The translations under genes and the position numbers were made by a program. Under the pieces are notes generated by a model. That model was not told the DNA's origin and did no database searches. It saw only the letters and a list, made by a program, of their open reading frames with translations. 33,176 nt of DNA, taken from the NCBI GenBank assembly GCA_051011595.1, contig JBPCTQ010000043.1:1-33176 (forward strand), in the 5' to 3' direction. This stretch comes from JAOUEE01 sp051011595. Lineage in GTDB: Bacteria; Actinomycetota; Acidimicrobiia; Acidimicrobiales; SHLQ01. This document shows, piece after piece, positions 15,654-25,055 of the stretch. The number at the start of each line of letters is the position of its first letter. Position 1 is the stretch's first letter.

Positions 15654-17186
15654 GTGGGTGCACTCCAGACCGCAGGCGGTCAAGAGTCCGAACTTCGGCT
15701 CGGCGACTACCTCGCAATCCTTCGCCGACGGTGGCTGATCGTCGTAGTGTTCATCGCGCTCGCGGTCGCCGCGGCAGCGATCTTCTCGGCCCGCACCACC
15801 CCGCAGTACCGGTCCAGCGTGCGAGTGCTGGTGACCGCCGATCTCTCCAGCACCTTCTTCGACCAGCAGAGCACATCGGTCCAGGTCATCGAACGCCAGC
15901 TCGAGAACGAGATCGAGTTCGCCCAGAGCGATGTGGTGCGAGAAGAAGCCAACAAGAAGTACGGATCCCCGGTGGTGGTTTCGGTCACTCCCAGTGACAC
16001 GGCCGACATTCTCACCATCACCGCCACCGACCGGGTGGCCGACGCCGCGGCCGCCAAAGCCAACGTGTACGCCCGCACCTACGTGGAGCAGAAGGCGGCC
16101 ACTGCCGGCGGCAGCTACGAAGAAGTCATCCAGATCCTCGACGACCGCCTCGCCGAGCTGGCCGCCGAGGAGCTGGCGCTCATAGACGGCGGCGAGACCC
16201 AGAACTCGCCTCGCGTGCAGGCCATCCGCAACGAGCAGGCCCAGCTCCAGAGCAACAAGGCCGAATTCGAGCTGCGCGAAGACATCGCCGCGTCGAACGC
16301 CCGGATCACCCGGTTGGCCCGAACGGCGTCCAGCCCCTACGAACCCAACTGGCAGCGCAACCTGTTGTTGGGGGCGGCCGCCGGCCTGGTGGTCGGCCTG
16401 GCCGGTGCCTTCGCCCGCGAAGGTATGGACGACCGCATCCAGAGTCGACGCGACCTCGAACACGCGTTGCCCACGTTGCCGCTGCTGGGGGCCTTGCCGC
16501 CGCCCGAAACCGAGCTCGGTGTGCACGTGGCCCACGCCCGGTCGGGTCTGTTCCTCGAATCGGCCCGGGCCCTGCGCAGCTCGCTGCAGTTCATCATCGG
16601 TGACGCCGAGGCTCGCAGCGTGGCCATCACCAGCCCCAACGCGGCCGAGGGCAAGTCGACCACCTCGGTCACGTTGGCGTTCCTGGCGGCACGAACCGGC
16701 CAGCGGGTGCTGCTCATCGACGCCGACCTGCGCCGGCCCAAGCTGGCCGAGGGACTCGGCCTCGACCCCAACGAGTCGGGGTTGCGTGAGTACCTCTCCT
16801 ACGGCGACACGGTTGTGCTCCAGGAGGCCTGGGTGGCCGGCGAGGAGCCGGTGGCCTTCTTGGGACCGGGCACCGACGGCACGGCGGTGTCCGCCGACCT
16901 GTTCGTGGCCGAACGGTGGCCGACACTCATCCAGGAGATGGAGGAGAAGTTCGATCTGATCATCGTCGACACGTCACCGGTGCTGCCGGTGACCGACGGT
17001 GTGCTGGCCTCGGCCGGGTGCGCCATGACCGTCATCGTGGCTCGGCGTGACAACACCACCTCGGCTCAGCTGACCACTGCACTCACTTCACTCGAGCGGG
17101 CCCGCTGTGTGATGGCCGGTTCGGTTCTCTCCGACGCCCGGTCCGAGCGCAGTTACGGCTACTCGGGTGGCTATTACCGGCCCTGA
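15654..17186 (+). CDS. Polysaccharide co-polymerase with fused tyrosine autokinase (Wzc-like)
   Basis: This 510-residue membrane protein sets chain length and controls polymerisation of a Wzx/Wzy-type polysaccharide. A Wzz domain spans residues 14-255: helix 1 at 27-46, an extracytoplasmic coiled-coil region, and helix 2 at about 236-254 preceded by SPYEPNW. The BY-kinase domain has Walker A SPNAAEGKST (327-336), Walker A' LLIDADLRRP (353-362) and Walker B LIIVDTSP (435-442). The C-terminal tail ends RSYGYSGGYYRP, with Tyr501, 503, 507 and 508 as autophosphorylation candidates. Its single-chain layout is more like proteobacterial Wzc than split Firmicute CpsC/CpsD. GTG at 15654 follows AAGGG by 5 bases. 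No phosphatase gene is in the window. Confidence 0.93.
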   Translation: MGALQTAGGQESELRLGDYLAILRRRWLIVVVFIALAVAAAAIFSARTTPQYRSSVRVLVTADLSSTFFDQQSTSVQVIERQLENEIEFAQSDVVREEANKKYGSPVVVSVTPSDTADILTITATDRVADAAAAKANVYARTYVEQKAATAGGSYEEVIQILDDRLAELAAEELALIDGGETQNSPRVQAIRNEQAQLQSNKAEFELREDIAASNARITRLARTASSPYEPNWQRNLLLGAAAGLVVGLAGAFAREGMDDRIQSRRDLEHALPTLPLLGALPPPETELGVHVAHARSGLFLESARALRSSLQFIIGDAEARSVAITSPNAAEGKSTTSVTLAFLAARTGQRVLLIDADLRRPKLAEGLGLDPNESGLREYLSYGDTVVLQEAWVAGEEPVAFLGPGTDGTAVSADLFVAERWPTLIQEMEEKFDLIIVDTSPVLPVTDGVLASAGCAMTVIVARRDNTTSAQLTTALTSLERARCVMAGSVLSDARSERSYGYSGGYYRP

Positions 17187-17212
17187 CGGGTACAACCAGG
17201 AAAGGGGGTCAT

Positions 17213-18304
17213 GTGAGTCTGAGAGTGCTGCATGTAGCGGAGTCGTTCAGCGCCGGCGTCGCTACCGCCATTGAGGGATACATCGATCACTCCCCGACCC
17301 ACCTCTCCCATGTCGTGTACGGGTTCCGGCGGCCCGGAATCCAGGTGGCCGAGCGCTTCGACAGCTTCACGCTCCACGATCTACCGGGCGACAAGGTCGG
17401 CCTGGCCAGAGCCATTCGCACCGCCATTCGCGACGAAGAACCCGACGTGGTGCACCTGCATTCGTCCTGGGCCGGAATTCTCGGTCGCCTGGCCATGCCC
17501 CGAGGTGTGCCGGTGGTGTTCACGCCGCACTGCTTCTCCTTCGAACGCCTCGACATCTCGATGCCCACTCGATCCACCTTTCGGGTGGCCGAGGTCATGT
17601 TGGCTTCGCGCACCGACGTCTTCGCCACCTGCAGCCATCACGAGATGGCCGCCGCCGGCCAGTTCCCCACCTTCGGGGCACAGCCCGACGTCATCCATCT
17701 CCCCTACGTGTTGCCCCACCGGGCTTCGGCGCAGATGCATGCTCTTCGCGAGGATCGCGAGACCGCACCGGTCAGCGATCCGGTCATCGTGGGCAGCGGT
17801 CGGCTCGGTTCCCAGAAGGGTTCGGACTTCTTCGTCGAGGTGGTGCGTGAGTCGGCCAAACACCGGTCGCTGCGCGGCGTTCGCTGGCGGTGGGTCGGCG
17901 GCGGCGACGACGAGTTGGCCGATGAGCTCACCGCAGCCGGTGTGTCGGTCACCGGATGGATCGACCGCAGCGACGTCCTCGATCGGCTGTCCACCAGCGA
18001 TGTGTACCTGCACACTGCGGCCTGGGAGGGGTTCCCGCTCACCGTCCTCGAGGCGGCGGCCATGGGTCTGCCGGTGATCGCCCGCGAGATCGCCGCCCTG
18101 CGCCAGGCCGAGGGACTGTTGCTGGGTCAGCGGCCCGAAGACGTTGCCGATCATCTCGAACTGGTGGTCAAGGCCATTCGTGAAGGGGTGCCGCCGCCGG
18201 GTGACGCTCTCGACCTCGAGGTCGAACCCGACGAGTACGCCGAGCTTCTCGGTCGGATCTATCAGTTGGCGGTGAGCCGCCAGGCCTCGCGCCGATCCGA
18301 GTGA
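17213..18304 (+). CDS. GT4-family glycosyltransferase
   Basis: A 363-residue retaining glycosyltransferase of the GT-B fold that adds a sugar from a nucleotide donor to the growing lipid-linked oligosaccharide at the inner membrane face. The N-terminal acceptor domain begins SLRVLHVAESFSAGVATAI and includes DVVHLHSSWAG (78-88). The donor-binding domain has SGRLGSQKG (195-203) and the EX7E pair E272/E280 in WEGFPLTVLEAAAMGLPVI. The GTG start at 17213 has AGGAAAGGGGG upstream. It is 26 bases after the kinase gene and overlaps the next glycosyltransferase by 4 bp (GTGA), so it belongs to the same operon. Sugar specificity is not readable. Confidence 0.91.
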   Translation: MSLRVLHVAESFSAGVATAIEGYIDHSPTHLSHVVYGFRRPGIQVAERFDSFTLHDLPGDKVGLARAIRTAIRDEEPDVVHLHSSWAGILGRLAMPRGVPVVFTPHCFSFERLDISMPTRSTFRVAEVMLASRTDVFATCSHHEMAAAGQFPTFGAQPDVIHLPYVLPHRASAQMHALREDRETAPVSDPVIVGSGRLGSQKGSDFFVEVVRESAKHRSLRGVRWRWVGGGDDELADELTAAGVSVTGWIDRSDVLDRLSTSDVYLHTAAWEGFPLTVLEAAAMGLPVIAREIAALRQAEGLLLGQRPEDVADHLELVVKAIREGVPPPGDALDLEVEPDEYAELLGRIYQLAVSRQASRRSE

Positions 18305-19488
18305 CCCCAGCGGGCACGCCGGGCCCCGACCGAGGACTCAGGGTCGCATTCTTCGACGACCGGTACTACGAGGTCTACGGCGCGCAGGAGAACCTTCTCT
18401 TGTTGGCCGAGCGTTGCCGCCACCATGACGCCCGTTTCGTCACCACTGCCGAGGGGCCACTGGCCGCCGACGCCCGGTCTCGCGGGCTGCCCACGGCGGT
18501 GTTGATGGCGCCCGAACGGTTACGCCGTTTCGACAAGGCGTTGATGTATGACCGGGGGGTGGATCGGCTGCGCAACAGTCGGGCTCTGCTTCGGTACTCG
18601 CGACAGCTCGATGCCTTCTTCGAGGACGAAGGGGTCGATGTGTGCATGTGTTCGTCGGTGCGAGCGTCCCTGCTGCTGGTGGTCACCGGCCTGCGCCGTC
18701 GCCGCAAGGTGTTGTTGTACGCGCAGAACTCCACCCCCATGGGGGTGTACGCCGCCCTGGCCGCCATGATCAGCAGCCGGATCCTGCTCATCGCCGACGG
18801 CGCCCGGAGCACATTCCCCCGGTGGTCGCGCGCGGTGTTCCGTCGCAAGTTCGCCAAGCTCCCATCGGGCCGCAACCTCCGCCGGTTCGCCTATCAGGCG
18901 GCCGACCCCGGGCACTTCGAGGTCCAGGACGGTCCGGTCACCCTTCTGACCGTGTGTTCGATCACTCCTCGCAAGGGGGTCGATCGGCTCCTGCGCGCCG
19001 TGGAGATCGTCAACCAACGGGGATGCGCCATGGAGCTGGTGGTGGTCGGTGGCACCAGTGGTGACGAATCTGAGCACCATCTGGCCGAACTCGAAGCTCA
19101 GGCCCGCGAGGTGTCGTTCCCGGTTCGATTCGCGGGATGGCAGGACGACGTCGTGCCGTTTCTGGCCGATGCCGACATCTTCGGGCTGGCGTCGGCCGAC
19201 GAAGGGCTGCCCGGCGTCCTGCTCGAAGCAATGGCCATGGGTCTGCCCTGTGTCACCACCGACGTGGGTGGAGCCGGCGAGCTGATCGAGCAGGCCGGTT
19301 GTGGTCGGGCCACCGAGGTGGGCGACGTGGCGGCGTTCGCCGAACGTCTCGAACAGCTGGGGCGTGACCCGGAGCTGCGCGCCCGGCTGGGTGTCGCCGC
19401 GCGGCGCCATGTCGAGGGCAACTTCGCCATCGGGCAGTTCGCCGTCAGGTTCGAACGGTTCCTCGATCAGCTCCAGGAAGCGGCCTGA
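18301..19488 (+). CDS. GT4-family glycosyltransferase (paralogue of 25056 gene)
   Basis: A 395-residue GT-B glycosyltransferase. The acceptor side starts VAFFDDRYYEVYGAQENLLLL (about 15-35, given to 20 or so residues), followed by VLLYAQNSTPMGVYAALAA (137-155) and a rare LPSGRNL (187-193). The donor domain has ITPRKGVDRLLRA (221-233) and the EX7E pair E301/E309 in DEGLPGVLLEAMAMGLPCVTT. The GTG start overlaps the preceding gene by 4 bp. The protein matches the one encoded at 25056 along its whole length with the same unusual N-terminal block, so the two are duplicates within one locus. It sits between another GT4 gene and a sulfotransferase gene. Confidence 0.91.
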   Translation: MTPAGTPGPDRGLRVAFFDDRYYEVYGAQENLLLLAERCRHHDARFVTTAEGPLAADARSRGLPTAVLMAPERLRRFDKALMYDRGVDRLRNSRALLRYSRQLDAFFEDEGVDVCMCSSVRASLLLVVTGLRRRRKVLLYAQNSTPMGVYAALAAMISSRILLIADGARSTFPRWSRAVFRRKFAKLPSGRNLRRFAYQAADPGHFEVQDGPVTLLTVCSITPRKGVDRLLRAVEIVNQRGCAMELVVVGGTSGDESEHHLAELEAQAREVSFPVRFAGWQDDVVPFLADADIFGLASADEGLPGVLLEAMAMGLPCVTTDVGGAGELIEQAGCGRATEVGDVAAFAERLEQLGRDPELRARLGVAARRHVEGNFAIGQFAVRFERFLDQLQEAA

Positions 19489-19524
19489 TCATGTGGGCCC
19501 AACCCGCACCCCGGGAACTCGTCG

Positions 19525-20436
19525 ATGGCTGAGCTCCACGGTCCTGATCTCCTCGTCATCGGGGCGGCGCGGGCCGGAACCACGGCGCTGTGTCGGATGC
19601 TGGCCCGCCATCCCGAGATCTTCCTCACCAAACCCAAGGAACCACACTTCTTGTCGTTCGCCGGCCAGTCGGTGCACTTCACCGGGCCCGGTGATCAGCA
19701 GATGATCAACGACGTCGCCCTCACCGATGCCGATGACTGGCGGGACCTGTGCGCTCGAGGTCAGTCCCAGCGCTACCGGTGTGACGGGTCGGTCTCGACG
19801 CTCTTCTACCACGAGCGGTCGATTCCCAACATCAGCAAGTTCGTCGGTCCCGATGTCCGCATGGTGGTCTCGTTGCGCGAGCCGGTGATGCGGGCCTTCT
19901 CCAGCTACCTCTACCTGGTCTCTCGCGGGCACGAGACGCAAACCACCTTCGCCGAGGCCCTGGCCGACGAGGACCGGCGCCGTGAAGAGGGGTGGCATCA
20001 CCTCTGGCAGTACAAGGCCATGAGCCACTACGGGCCACAGCTGGAGGCCTTCGTTGATGCCTTCGGTCGGGATGCGTTGTTCGTGTTCACCCACGAGGAG
20101 TTCCGTCGCGATCGCGACGACCTGCTGACCCGCCTGTGCGAGTGGCTCGATCTCGATCCTGCTCCTGCGCTCGGCGAGCAGGGTGAGGTGAACACAGGGG
20201 GTGTACCCAAGAGTTCACTGCTGCACGGAACCATCCAGCGGGCCCGGGCGTCGTGGCTGCAACCGGTGGTCAAACGGATGACGTCGGAACGATTCCGCGA
20301 GAAGGTCCGCACCTCGAATCTCGACCGACCCGAGCTCGATCCCGAGCTTCAGCGATCGCTCGAGCCGGAGTTCGCCGACGATGTGGCCGTGGTCGAGGAG
20401 CTCTTGGGGCGACCGCTACCCCGCTGGAGAGCGTGA
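19525..20436 (+). CDS. PAPS-dependent sulfotransferase
   Basis: A 303-residue sulfotransferase. The 5'-phosphosulfate loop VIGAARAGTTALCRML (11-26) and KPKEPHFLSF (36-45) are characteristic of the bacterial heparan-sulfate-type (type 1/3) sulfotransferases; the 3'-phosphate site is RMVVSLREPVMRAFSSYLYL (112-131) with R118 and Ser126/127. QYKAMSHYGPQLEAFVDAFG is the usual helical block before the C-terminal region. It is last in the plus-strand unit with the kinase and two glycosyltransferases, which points to sulfation of the polysaccharide made here. It differs clearly from the sulfotransferase at 14660, so two acceptor positions may be sulfated. ATG start at 19525, 36 bases after the previous gene. 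Confidence 0.9.
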   Translation: MAELHGPDLLVIGAARAGTTALCRMLARHPEIFLTKPKEPHFLSFAGQSVHFTGPGDQQMINDVALTDADDWRDLCARGQSQRYRCDGSVSTLFYHERSIPNISKFVGPDVRMVVSLREPVMRAFSSYLYLVSRGHETQTTFAEALADEDRRREEGWHHLWQYKAMSHYGPQLEAFVDAFGRDALFVFTHEEFRRDRDDLLTRLCEWLDLDPAPALGEQGEVNTGGVPKSSLLHGTIQRARASWLQPVVKRMTSERFREKVRTSNLDRPELDPELQRSLEPEFADDVAVVEELLGRPLPRWRA

Positions 20437-20525
20437 CCACCATCGCCCCCCCGGTGATGGGTCGGTACCCGCTGCGACGACCCGACGGGTGGGGGAGGTG
20501 TTGGATCGGGACGGCGCGCCGACGG

Positions 20526-21230
20526 TCAGTGACCGGTGCGGGCGAACACCACGCTCACCGTCTTGCACAGGATCCGCAGATCACCGCGGAAGGTCATGGT
20601 CCTGATGTAGTCGTCGTCGAGGTGCAGTCGCCCCTCGAGGTCGTCGCTGTCGCGGCTGTTGACCTGCCACAGTCCGGTGACGCCGGGTCGAACCCGCTCT
20701 CGGCTGTGGCCCAGTTGTCCGTCGCGGATCGCGGTCGACCAGATCTCGGGCCGGGGCCCGACGAGGCTCATCTCGCCCCGAAGCACGTGCACCAGCTGCG
20801 GGAGCTCGTCGAGGCTCGAGCGCCGCAAACGGCGACCGAGTGTGGTGTGCCGGGGATCGCCCGGGTCCTTGTCGTAGCGGCGTCGGTCGACACCGTCGTA
20901 CTCGATCTGGGTCGTGCGACGCCGATCGGGTTTCATGGTGCGGAACTTGTGCATCGTGAACCGCTGGCCGTCGCGACCGACCCGATCCTGGGTGAAGTAG
21001 ACGGGCCGCCCCAGCCGCAGGCGCACCAACAGCCACACCGTTCCGTACAGGGGGGCCAGCACCACCATCAACGAGAACGTCGCGGTGAGATCGAAGATCC
21101 GTTTGCCCGAGCGGGCATAGATCGTCCGTGGCACCTGGGCACTCCAGGTCGACTGAGTGTGGGTTCGACCCAGCACGCGTCGACGCCTCGGTTGGGCGTG
21201 GCGTTGTCTGGGCTCTGCAGTAGCCGACAC
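20526..21230 (-). CDS. Monotopic phosphoglycosyl transferase (initiating sugar transferase)
   Basis: This 234-residue enzyme would start repeat-unit assembly by moving a sugar-1-phosphate from a UDP-sugar to undecaprenyl phosphate. It is the catalytic core of the WbaP/PglC/EpsL superfamily: KRIFDLTATFSLMVVLAPLY (43-62) forms the re-entrant membrane helix, HKFRTM (94-99) follows, the Asp-Glu catalytic pair is D141-E142 in SLDELPQL, then MSLVGPRPE (154-162) and RPGVTGLWQV (181-190). The 40-residue Arg-rich N-terminus replaces the large transmembrane domain of WbaP-like proteins. It is transcribed alone, opposite to the glycosyltransferase gene at 21440 and convergent with the sulfotransferase gene. 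Confidence 0.93.
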   Translation of the reverse strand: MSATAEPRQRHAQPRRRRVLGRTHTQSTWSAQVPRTIYARSGKRIFDLTATFSLMVVLAPLYGTVWLLVRLRLGRPVYFTQDRVGRDGQRFTMHKFRTMKPDRRRTTQIEYDGVDRRRYDKDPGDPRHTTLGRRLRRSSLDELPQLVHVLRGEMSLVGPRPEIWSTAIRDGQLGHSRERVRPGVTGLWQVNSRDSDDLEGRLHLDDDYIRTMTFRGDLRILCKTVSVVFARTGH

Positions 21231-21439
21231 CTGTTGGTACCCCGGATGGAACTGCTACAAGGACAATGGCGGTGCGCAATGCGCCACCGCCAGCTACGGA
21301 GTGTGACAAGTTGGCACGGTCGACGCAAGCCTGAACGGGTGAGAACTCGGATCCAACGGCCCACTCGATGCCGGGTTCGAGCCACGGACCAGTGTCGGTG
21401 CGGTCCGGAGCGGGAGAGTCGAACGGGGTCGGTAGCACC
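21231..21439. promoter_or_regulatory. Divergent intergenic region with one hairpin
   Basis: These 209 bases between divergent starts hold no gene that can be supported. GGCGGTGCGC (21268-21277) can pair with GCGCCACCGCC (21281-21291) through ten base pairs and one bulge. The region should contain promoters for the phosphoglycosyl transferase and for the glycosyltransferase pair. An in-frame extension upstream of the ATG at 21440 looks non-coding (Ser/Gly-rich, no conserved start). Confidence 0.35.
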
Positions 21440-22540
21440 ATGAAGAAGGTGGTTTTCGTCTCACCAGTGGAGGTCGACCGACCCGTCGACGGCCTCCGGT
21501 GGCGGGCCCATCTCACCGCCCGGGGGTTGGCCTCGCTCGGCTCGATCACGTTGATCGAAATCACCACGGACGGTGGTCGCCGGGGGGACCACATCGCCGT
21601 CACCCCGCGAACGCCGCTCCGCCGAGCCACCAGCCGGGTTCACCCCCGGCTACCTGCCCGGGTCGCCGCGCGTGACTGGTCCCCGGCCCGTCCGTTGCTG
21701 GCGTCGGTCGAACACGCCGACCTGGTCTGGGTCATGCAACCGGACCTCGTCGGCGCCGGCCTTCATGTTCCCGGTGGGCCGCTGGTGGTCGACATGGTCG
21801 ACCTGGAAGCAGGCAAGTTCCACGGTTCGGGGCCGCTGGTGGCCCACCAGCGTCGCATGTGGGAGCGCCTCCAAGACCGCGTGATCGCAGCGGCCGATGC
21901 GGTCGTGTTGTCCAATCCGGCCGAGGCGGCGTCGGTGGAGGGAACACCCTGTGCCGTGCTGCCCAACGCGGTCGATGTGGCACCGGTCCAGGCCGCCGAC
22001 GGTCCGCCGACACTCCTGCTCGTGGGTCGCTTCACCTATCAGCCCAATCACGAGGCGGCTCGGTGGCTGATCGACGAGGTGCTGCCCGGTCTGGTGAGGA
22101 CCCATCCCGGTGTCCGTCTGTTGCTGGTCGGCCGCCACGACGGCGCCCTCGATGAGTTCGGTGATCGTGATGGTGTCGAGATCCTTGGTTTCGTCGATGA
22201 CCTGACCCCGGTTTGGGAACGGGCGTCGGCGATGGTGGCCCCCATACGGTCGGGTACGGGAACGCGACTGAAGATCATCGAGTCGTTCGCCCGAGGAGTG
22301 CCGGTGGTGAGCACCAGCCTCGGCTGTGACGGACTGGCGGTGGCCCACGACCGTGAACTGCTGGTCGCTGACGACCCCAGCAGGTTCGCCGACCAGTGTC
22401 GACGGGTGCTCGACGACGACGACCTGCGCCGGCGGCTTCGGCGGGCCGGGCTGGGCTACGCCGAGTCGGCCCACACGCCGGCGGCCTTCGAGTCGGTGGT
22501 GGCGTCGGTGGGCCGCAACTGCATGGACGGGTCCCGATGA
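21440..22540 (+). CDS. Glycosyltransferase, GT4-like
   Basis: A 366-residue GT-B glycosyltransferase. The start ATG at 21440 gives MKKVVFVSPVEVDRPVDGLRW, the natural first beta-strand. The donor domain contains LLLVGRFTYQPNHEAARWLI and SGTGTRLKIIESFARGVPVV, the block of a subgroup found in exopolysaccharide loci, in which the second glutamate of the usual EX7E pair is retained in IES while the first position is replaced. CDGLAVAHDRELLVADDP follows. It overlaps the next glycosyltransferase gene by 4 bp (ATGA). Probably adds an inner sugar of the repeat unit; donor and linkage are unknown. Confidence 0.88.
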   Translation: MKKVVFVSPVEVDRPVDGLRWRAHLTARGLASLGSITLIEITTDGGRRGDHIAVTPRTPLRRATSRVHPRLPARVAARDWSPARPLLASVEHADLVWVMQPDLVGAGLHVPGGPLVVDMVDLEAGKFHGSGPLVAHQRRMWERLQDRVIAAADAVVLSNPAEAASVEGTPCAVLPNAVDVAPVQAADGPPTLLLVGRFTYQPNHEAARWLIDEVLPGLVRTHPGVRLLLVGRHDGALDEFGDRDGVEILGFVDDLTPVWERASAMVAPIRSGTGTRLKIIESFARGVPVVSTSLGCDGLAVAHDRELLVADDPSRFADQCRRVLDDDDLRRRLRRAGLGYAESAHTPAAFESVVASVGRNCMDGSR

Positions 22541-23643
22541 CGCTGCGGGTGCTGTTGCTGCTGGGCCAGAATCTCGGTTGGCGGACCTACGCCGCCACCC
22601 TCACCACCGCCCTCGAACGCCGCGACGATGTGGAGGTGGTGGTGTCCGTGGGGGGTCGGGCCGCCAGCGGGGCCGGTCAGGGGCGAGCCACCGCACCCCG
22701 ACATCGGGAGGCCACCCGTCTGGTGCGCGACGTTCGATTGGCCGGTGATCTACGGGCCAACCTGCGGGGTGGACGGCCCGACGTGGTCCATGCCGCCGGG
22801 CATCTGATGGCCCGCCCGCTGCTGTGGCCGGGTGTGATGGGCGACGACATCTCGTTGAGTGTCCTGCTCGACGGCACGGCGCGCCAGTCCGATCGGGCCA
22901 AAGGGGTCGGCGCCGGTGTGGGCCGGCTGGCGTGGCGCGACGAACGACGAGTGCTGCGCCGAGCCGACCTCGTCAACTGTGTGAGCCAGTGGGCGGCGGA
23001 CTCGGTGGCCGGCGACTACGGGGTGACCGGCGGTCGGATCCGGGTGCGCCCGTATCCGATCGCCGACATCGATACCGGCCTCCTCGAACAGGCGAGTACC
23101 AGGCGAGAGGGCGCCGGTGACCGTCCGGTGCAGCTGTTGTGCGTGGCCGGTGATTTCGAACGCAAGGGTGGACCATGGCTGCTCCGCACGTTCGCCGAGC
23201 GGTGGGCGGCGGTCGCCGAGCTGCACGTGGTGTCCGACACCGCACCCCGCGACGGCCTGCCGCCCGGCGTGTTCGTGCACCACGGAGTCGACAACGAGTC
23301 GGTCCGAACCCGCTTCTTCCCGGCGGCCGACCTCTTGGTCCATCCAACCCGCTTCGACCAGTCGTCGATGGTGGCGATCGAGGCTGCCGCTTTCGCCTTG
23401 CCGGCCGTCGTCACCGATGTCGGTGGGGTGGGTGAGGTGGTCGATCACGAACACACCGGCCTGGTGGCCGACACCGACACCGGCGTTGCCCGCGCCATCG
23501 ATCGCTTGATCGCCGATGCTGCGCTCCGACGCCGGCTGGGTGAGGCGGCCCGCCGGCGTTTCCTCGATCTGCACGAGGCCGACCGCTCCGTCGCTCGACT
23601 GGTGGCCGACTGGCACCAACTGGTCGACCAATCGCCGGGCTGA
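22537..23643 (+). CDS. GT4-family glycosyltransferase
   Basis: A 368-residue GT-B glycosyltransferase. The acceptor domain starts MTLRVLLLLGQNLGWRTYAA and has RPDVVHAAGHLMARPLL (80-96). The donor domain has LLCVAGDFERKGG (200-212), the nucleotide-contact motif with R209/K210, and HPTRFDQSSMVAIEAAAFALPAVVTDVGG-type sequence (269-297) with D274 in place of the first Glu of EX7E and E282 as the second. The coupled ATGA start with the preceding gene shows co-translation. Convergent with the gene at 23662, 18 bases apart. Sugar specificity unknown. Confidence 0.88.
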   Translation: MTLRVLLLLGQNLGWRTYAATLTTALERRDDVEVVVSVGGRAASGAGQGRATAPRHREATRLVRDVRLAGDLRANLRGGRPDVVHAAGHLMARPLLWPGVMGDDISLSVLLDGTARQSDRAKGVGAGVGRLAWRDERRVLRRADLVNCVSQWAADSVAGDYGVTGGRIRVRPYPIADIDTGLLEQASTRREGAGDRPVQLLCVAGDFERKGGPWLLRTFAERWAAVAELHVVSDTAPRDGLPPGVFVHHGVDNESVRTRFFPAADLLVHPTRFDQSSMVAIEAAAFALPAVVTDVGGVGEVVDHEHTGLVADTDTGVARAIDRLIADAALRRRLGEAARRRFLDLHEADRSVARLVADWHQLVDQSPG

Positions 23644-23661
23644 GCGACGATCAGGCCCCGA

Positions 23662-24855
23662 TCAGCTCGGGGTCGACTGGCGACGTTCGTCGACGACAGA
23701 GCAGTACAGATCGTAGAGGCGCTGGTAACCGATGGCCGGGGTGTGACGGGCCTCGTACGCATCGCGGCACTGGACCCGCATCTTGGTGAGCACCTCGGGG
23801 TTGGTGGCCAGGTCGTCGACCAGATGGGCCAGGTCGGCCGGATCCTGGGATCGGAAGACGTGTCCCGTCTGTCCGGGTTCGACCATGCGCCAGTAGTTGC
23901 CCACGTCGGAGACCAGCACCGGCACACCACAGGCGAAGGCCTCCAGGATCGAGAGTGGCATTCCCTCGTACCACTCGCTCGGAAAGACCAGACACGACGC
24001 CCGGCGCAGGAGATCGCCCACGTACTCGCGATCGCGCCAGCCGAGGAACTCGATCTCGTTGTGGTGTGATGCGATGGACCGGACCCAGCTCCCGAGTGGC
24101 CCGTCACCCACGATGGTGAGCCGGAGTCCGTCGCTGCGACGATGCTGGGTCCAGGCCTGCACCAGGGTGACGATGCCCTTCTCCGGGGTGAGTCGACCCA
24201 GGAAGAGGGCGTAGCCGTCGTCGTGGTCGGTGGGCGGCCCCGGGTCCTCGACGAAGTTGGCGACGATCGCGATCTTCTCAGGGGCCACCGCGGTACGAAC
24301 CAACTGCTCGGCGGTCGACGGGCTGAACGTCACCACTCGGTCGATGCGGTCGAGGGACCCCTTGGCTCGGTGGACGGTGAGACCGGTGGCCATGGCCAGG
24401 CTGGGGATCAGGCTGTCCTGATAACACCGATGGCGAGCCGCCGGTGTCGGGAGCCGTCGACCAACACAGTCGTCGCAGGTCTCGCCATCGCGATAGTGCG
24501 TGCCGGCGATGCACGACCACCGGTAGCTGTGCACCGTGTGGACGACCGGAAGGTCGTCGAAGGCTTCGAAGATCGAGGCCGAGAGGAACGGGAACGGGGT
24601 GTGCAGGTGCACCACGTCGGGTTCGAAGGCGTGCACCGCCCGACGCAGGCTGCGCCGAGCGGATGGATTCCAGATGGCCGCCAGACCGGCGCGTACCCCG
24701 TTGAGTGACTGGCTGTTCAGCAGCCACTGCTCGACCTGGTGACCATGCTCGACCAGCACGTCACGTTCCTGGTCGACCATACGGTCGGCACCGCCCGGCT
24801 GGCGCGGTCGGTTGTGGACCTGGAGGACTTTGAACGAGCGGTCGTCAGTCGACAT
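23662..24855 (-). CDS. GT4-family glycosyltransferase
   Basis: A 397-residue GT-B glycosyltransferase on the minus strand, probably monocistronic. Signature regions are VLQVHNRPRQPGGADRMVDQE at the N-terminus, a cysteine-rich acceptor loop with CIAGTHYRDGETCDDCVGRR and a later RCYQ, which is common in one GT4 subgroup, then LFLGRLTPEKGI with the lysine of the nucleotide site, and PSEWYEGMPLSILEAFACGV with its EX7E pair. The start ATG at 24855 gives MSTDDRSFKVLQ. The opposite orientation to both neighbours suggests it was inserted into the locus separately or serves an accessory branch sugar. Confidence 0.9.
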   Translation of the reverse strand: MSTDDRSFKVLQVHNRPRQPGGADRMVDQERDVLVEHGHQVEQWLLNSQSLNGVRAGLAAIWNPSARRSLRRAVHAFEPDVVHLHTPFPFLSASIFEAFDDLPVVHTVHSYRWSCIAGTHYRDGETCDDCVGRRLPTPAARHRCYQDSLIPSLAMATGLTVHRAKGSLDRIDRVVTFSPSTAEQLVRTAVAPEKIAIVANFVEDPGPPTDHDDGYALFLGRLTPEKGIVTLVQAWTQHRRSDGLRLTIVGDGPLGSWVRSIASHHNEIEFLGWRDREYVGDLLRRASCLVFPSEWYEGMPLSILEAFACGVPVLVSDVGNYWRMVEPGQTGHVFRSQDPADLAHLVDDLATNPEVLTKMRVQCRDAYEARHTPAIGYQRLYDLYCSVVDERRQSTPS

Positions 24856-25055
24856 CGACGCAGTGCCCGAACGAGGCGATGGGTCTGATCATGGACGGAC
24901 TGGGCCTCCCGGCCGGTGGATCGGGATCGGTGGTGCCGGCACAGAGCGGGCCTCTCACAGGGTAGAACGCCCGCAGCAGCCTCGAACAACGGGCGTTCGG
25001 GTGAGCGGCGCCCGCGTGCCATCGGGCGATGGGCGATGGAGCGTCGAGGTGACCG
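24856..25055. promoter_or_regulatory. Divergent intergenic region with 9-bp inverted repeat
   Basis: These 200 bases between two divergent glycosyltransferase genes hold no supported gene. GAACGCCCG (24965-24973) and CGGGCGTTC (24990-24998) are perfect inverted copies with a 16-base spacer, roughly mid-region. It could be an operator controlling both directions or a leader hairpin. GAGGTG at 25046-25051 is the ribosome site for the gene at 25056. Confidence 0.35.

Noticed and set aside
20253..21443. Open plus-strand frame of 396 codons opposite the phosphoglycosyl transferase
   Set aside because: Overlaps the sulfotransferase end and is antisense to a gene with full catalytic motifs; composition is that of a shadow frame.
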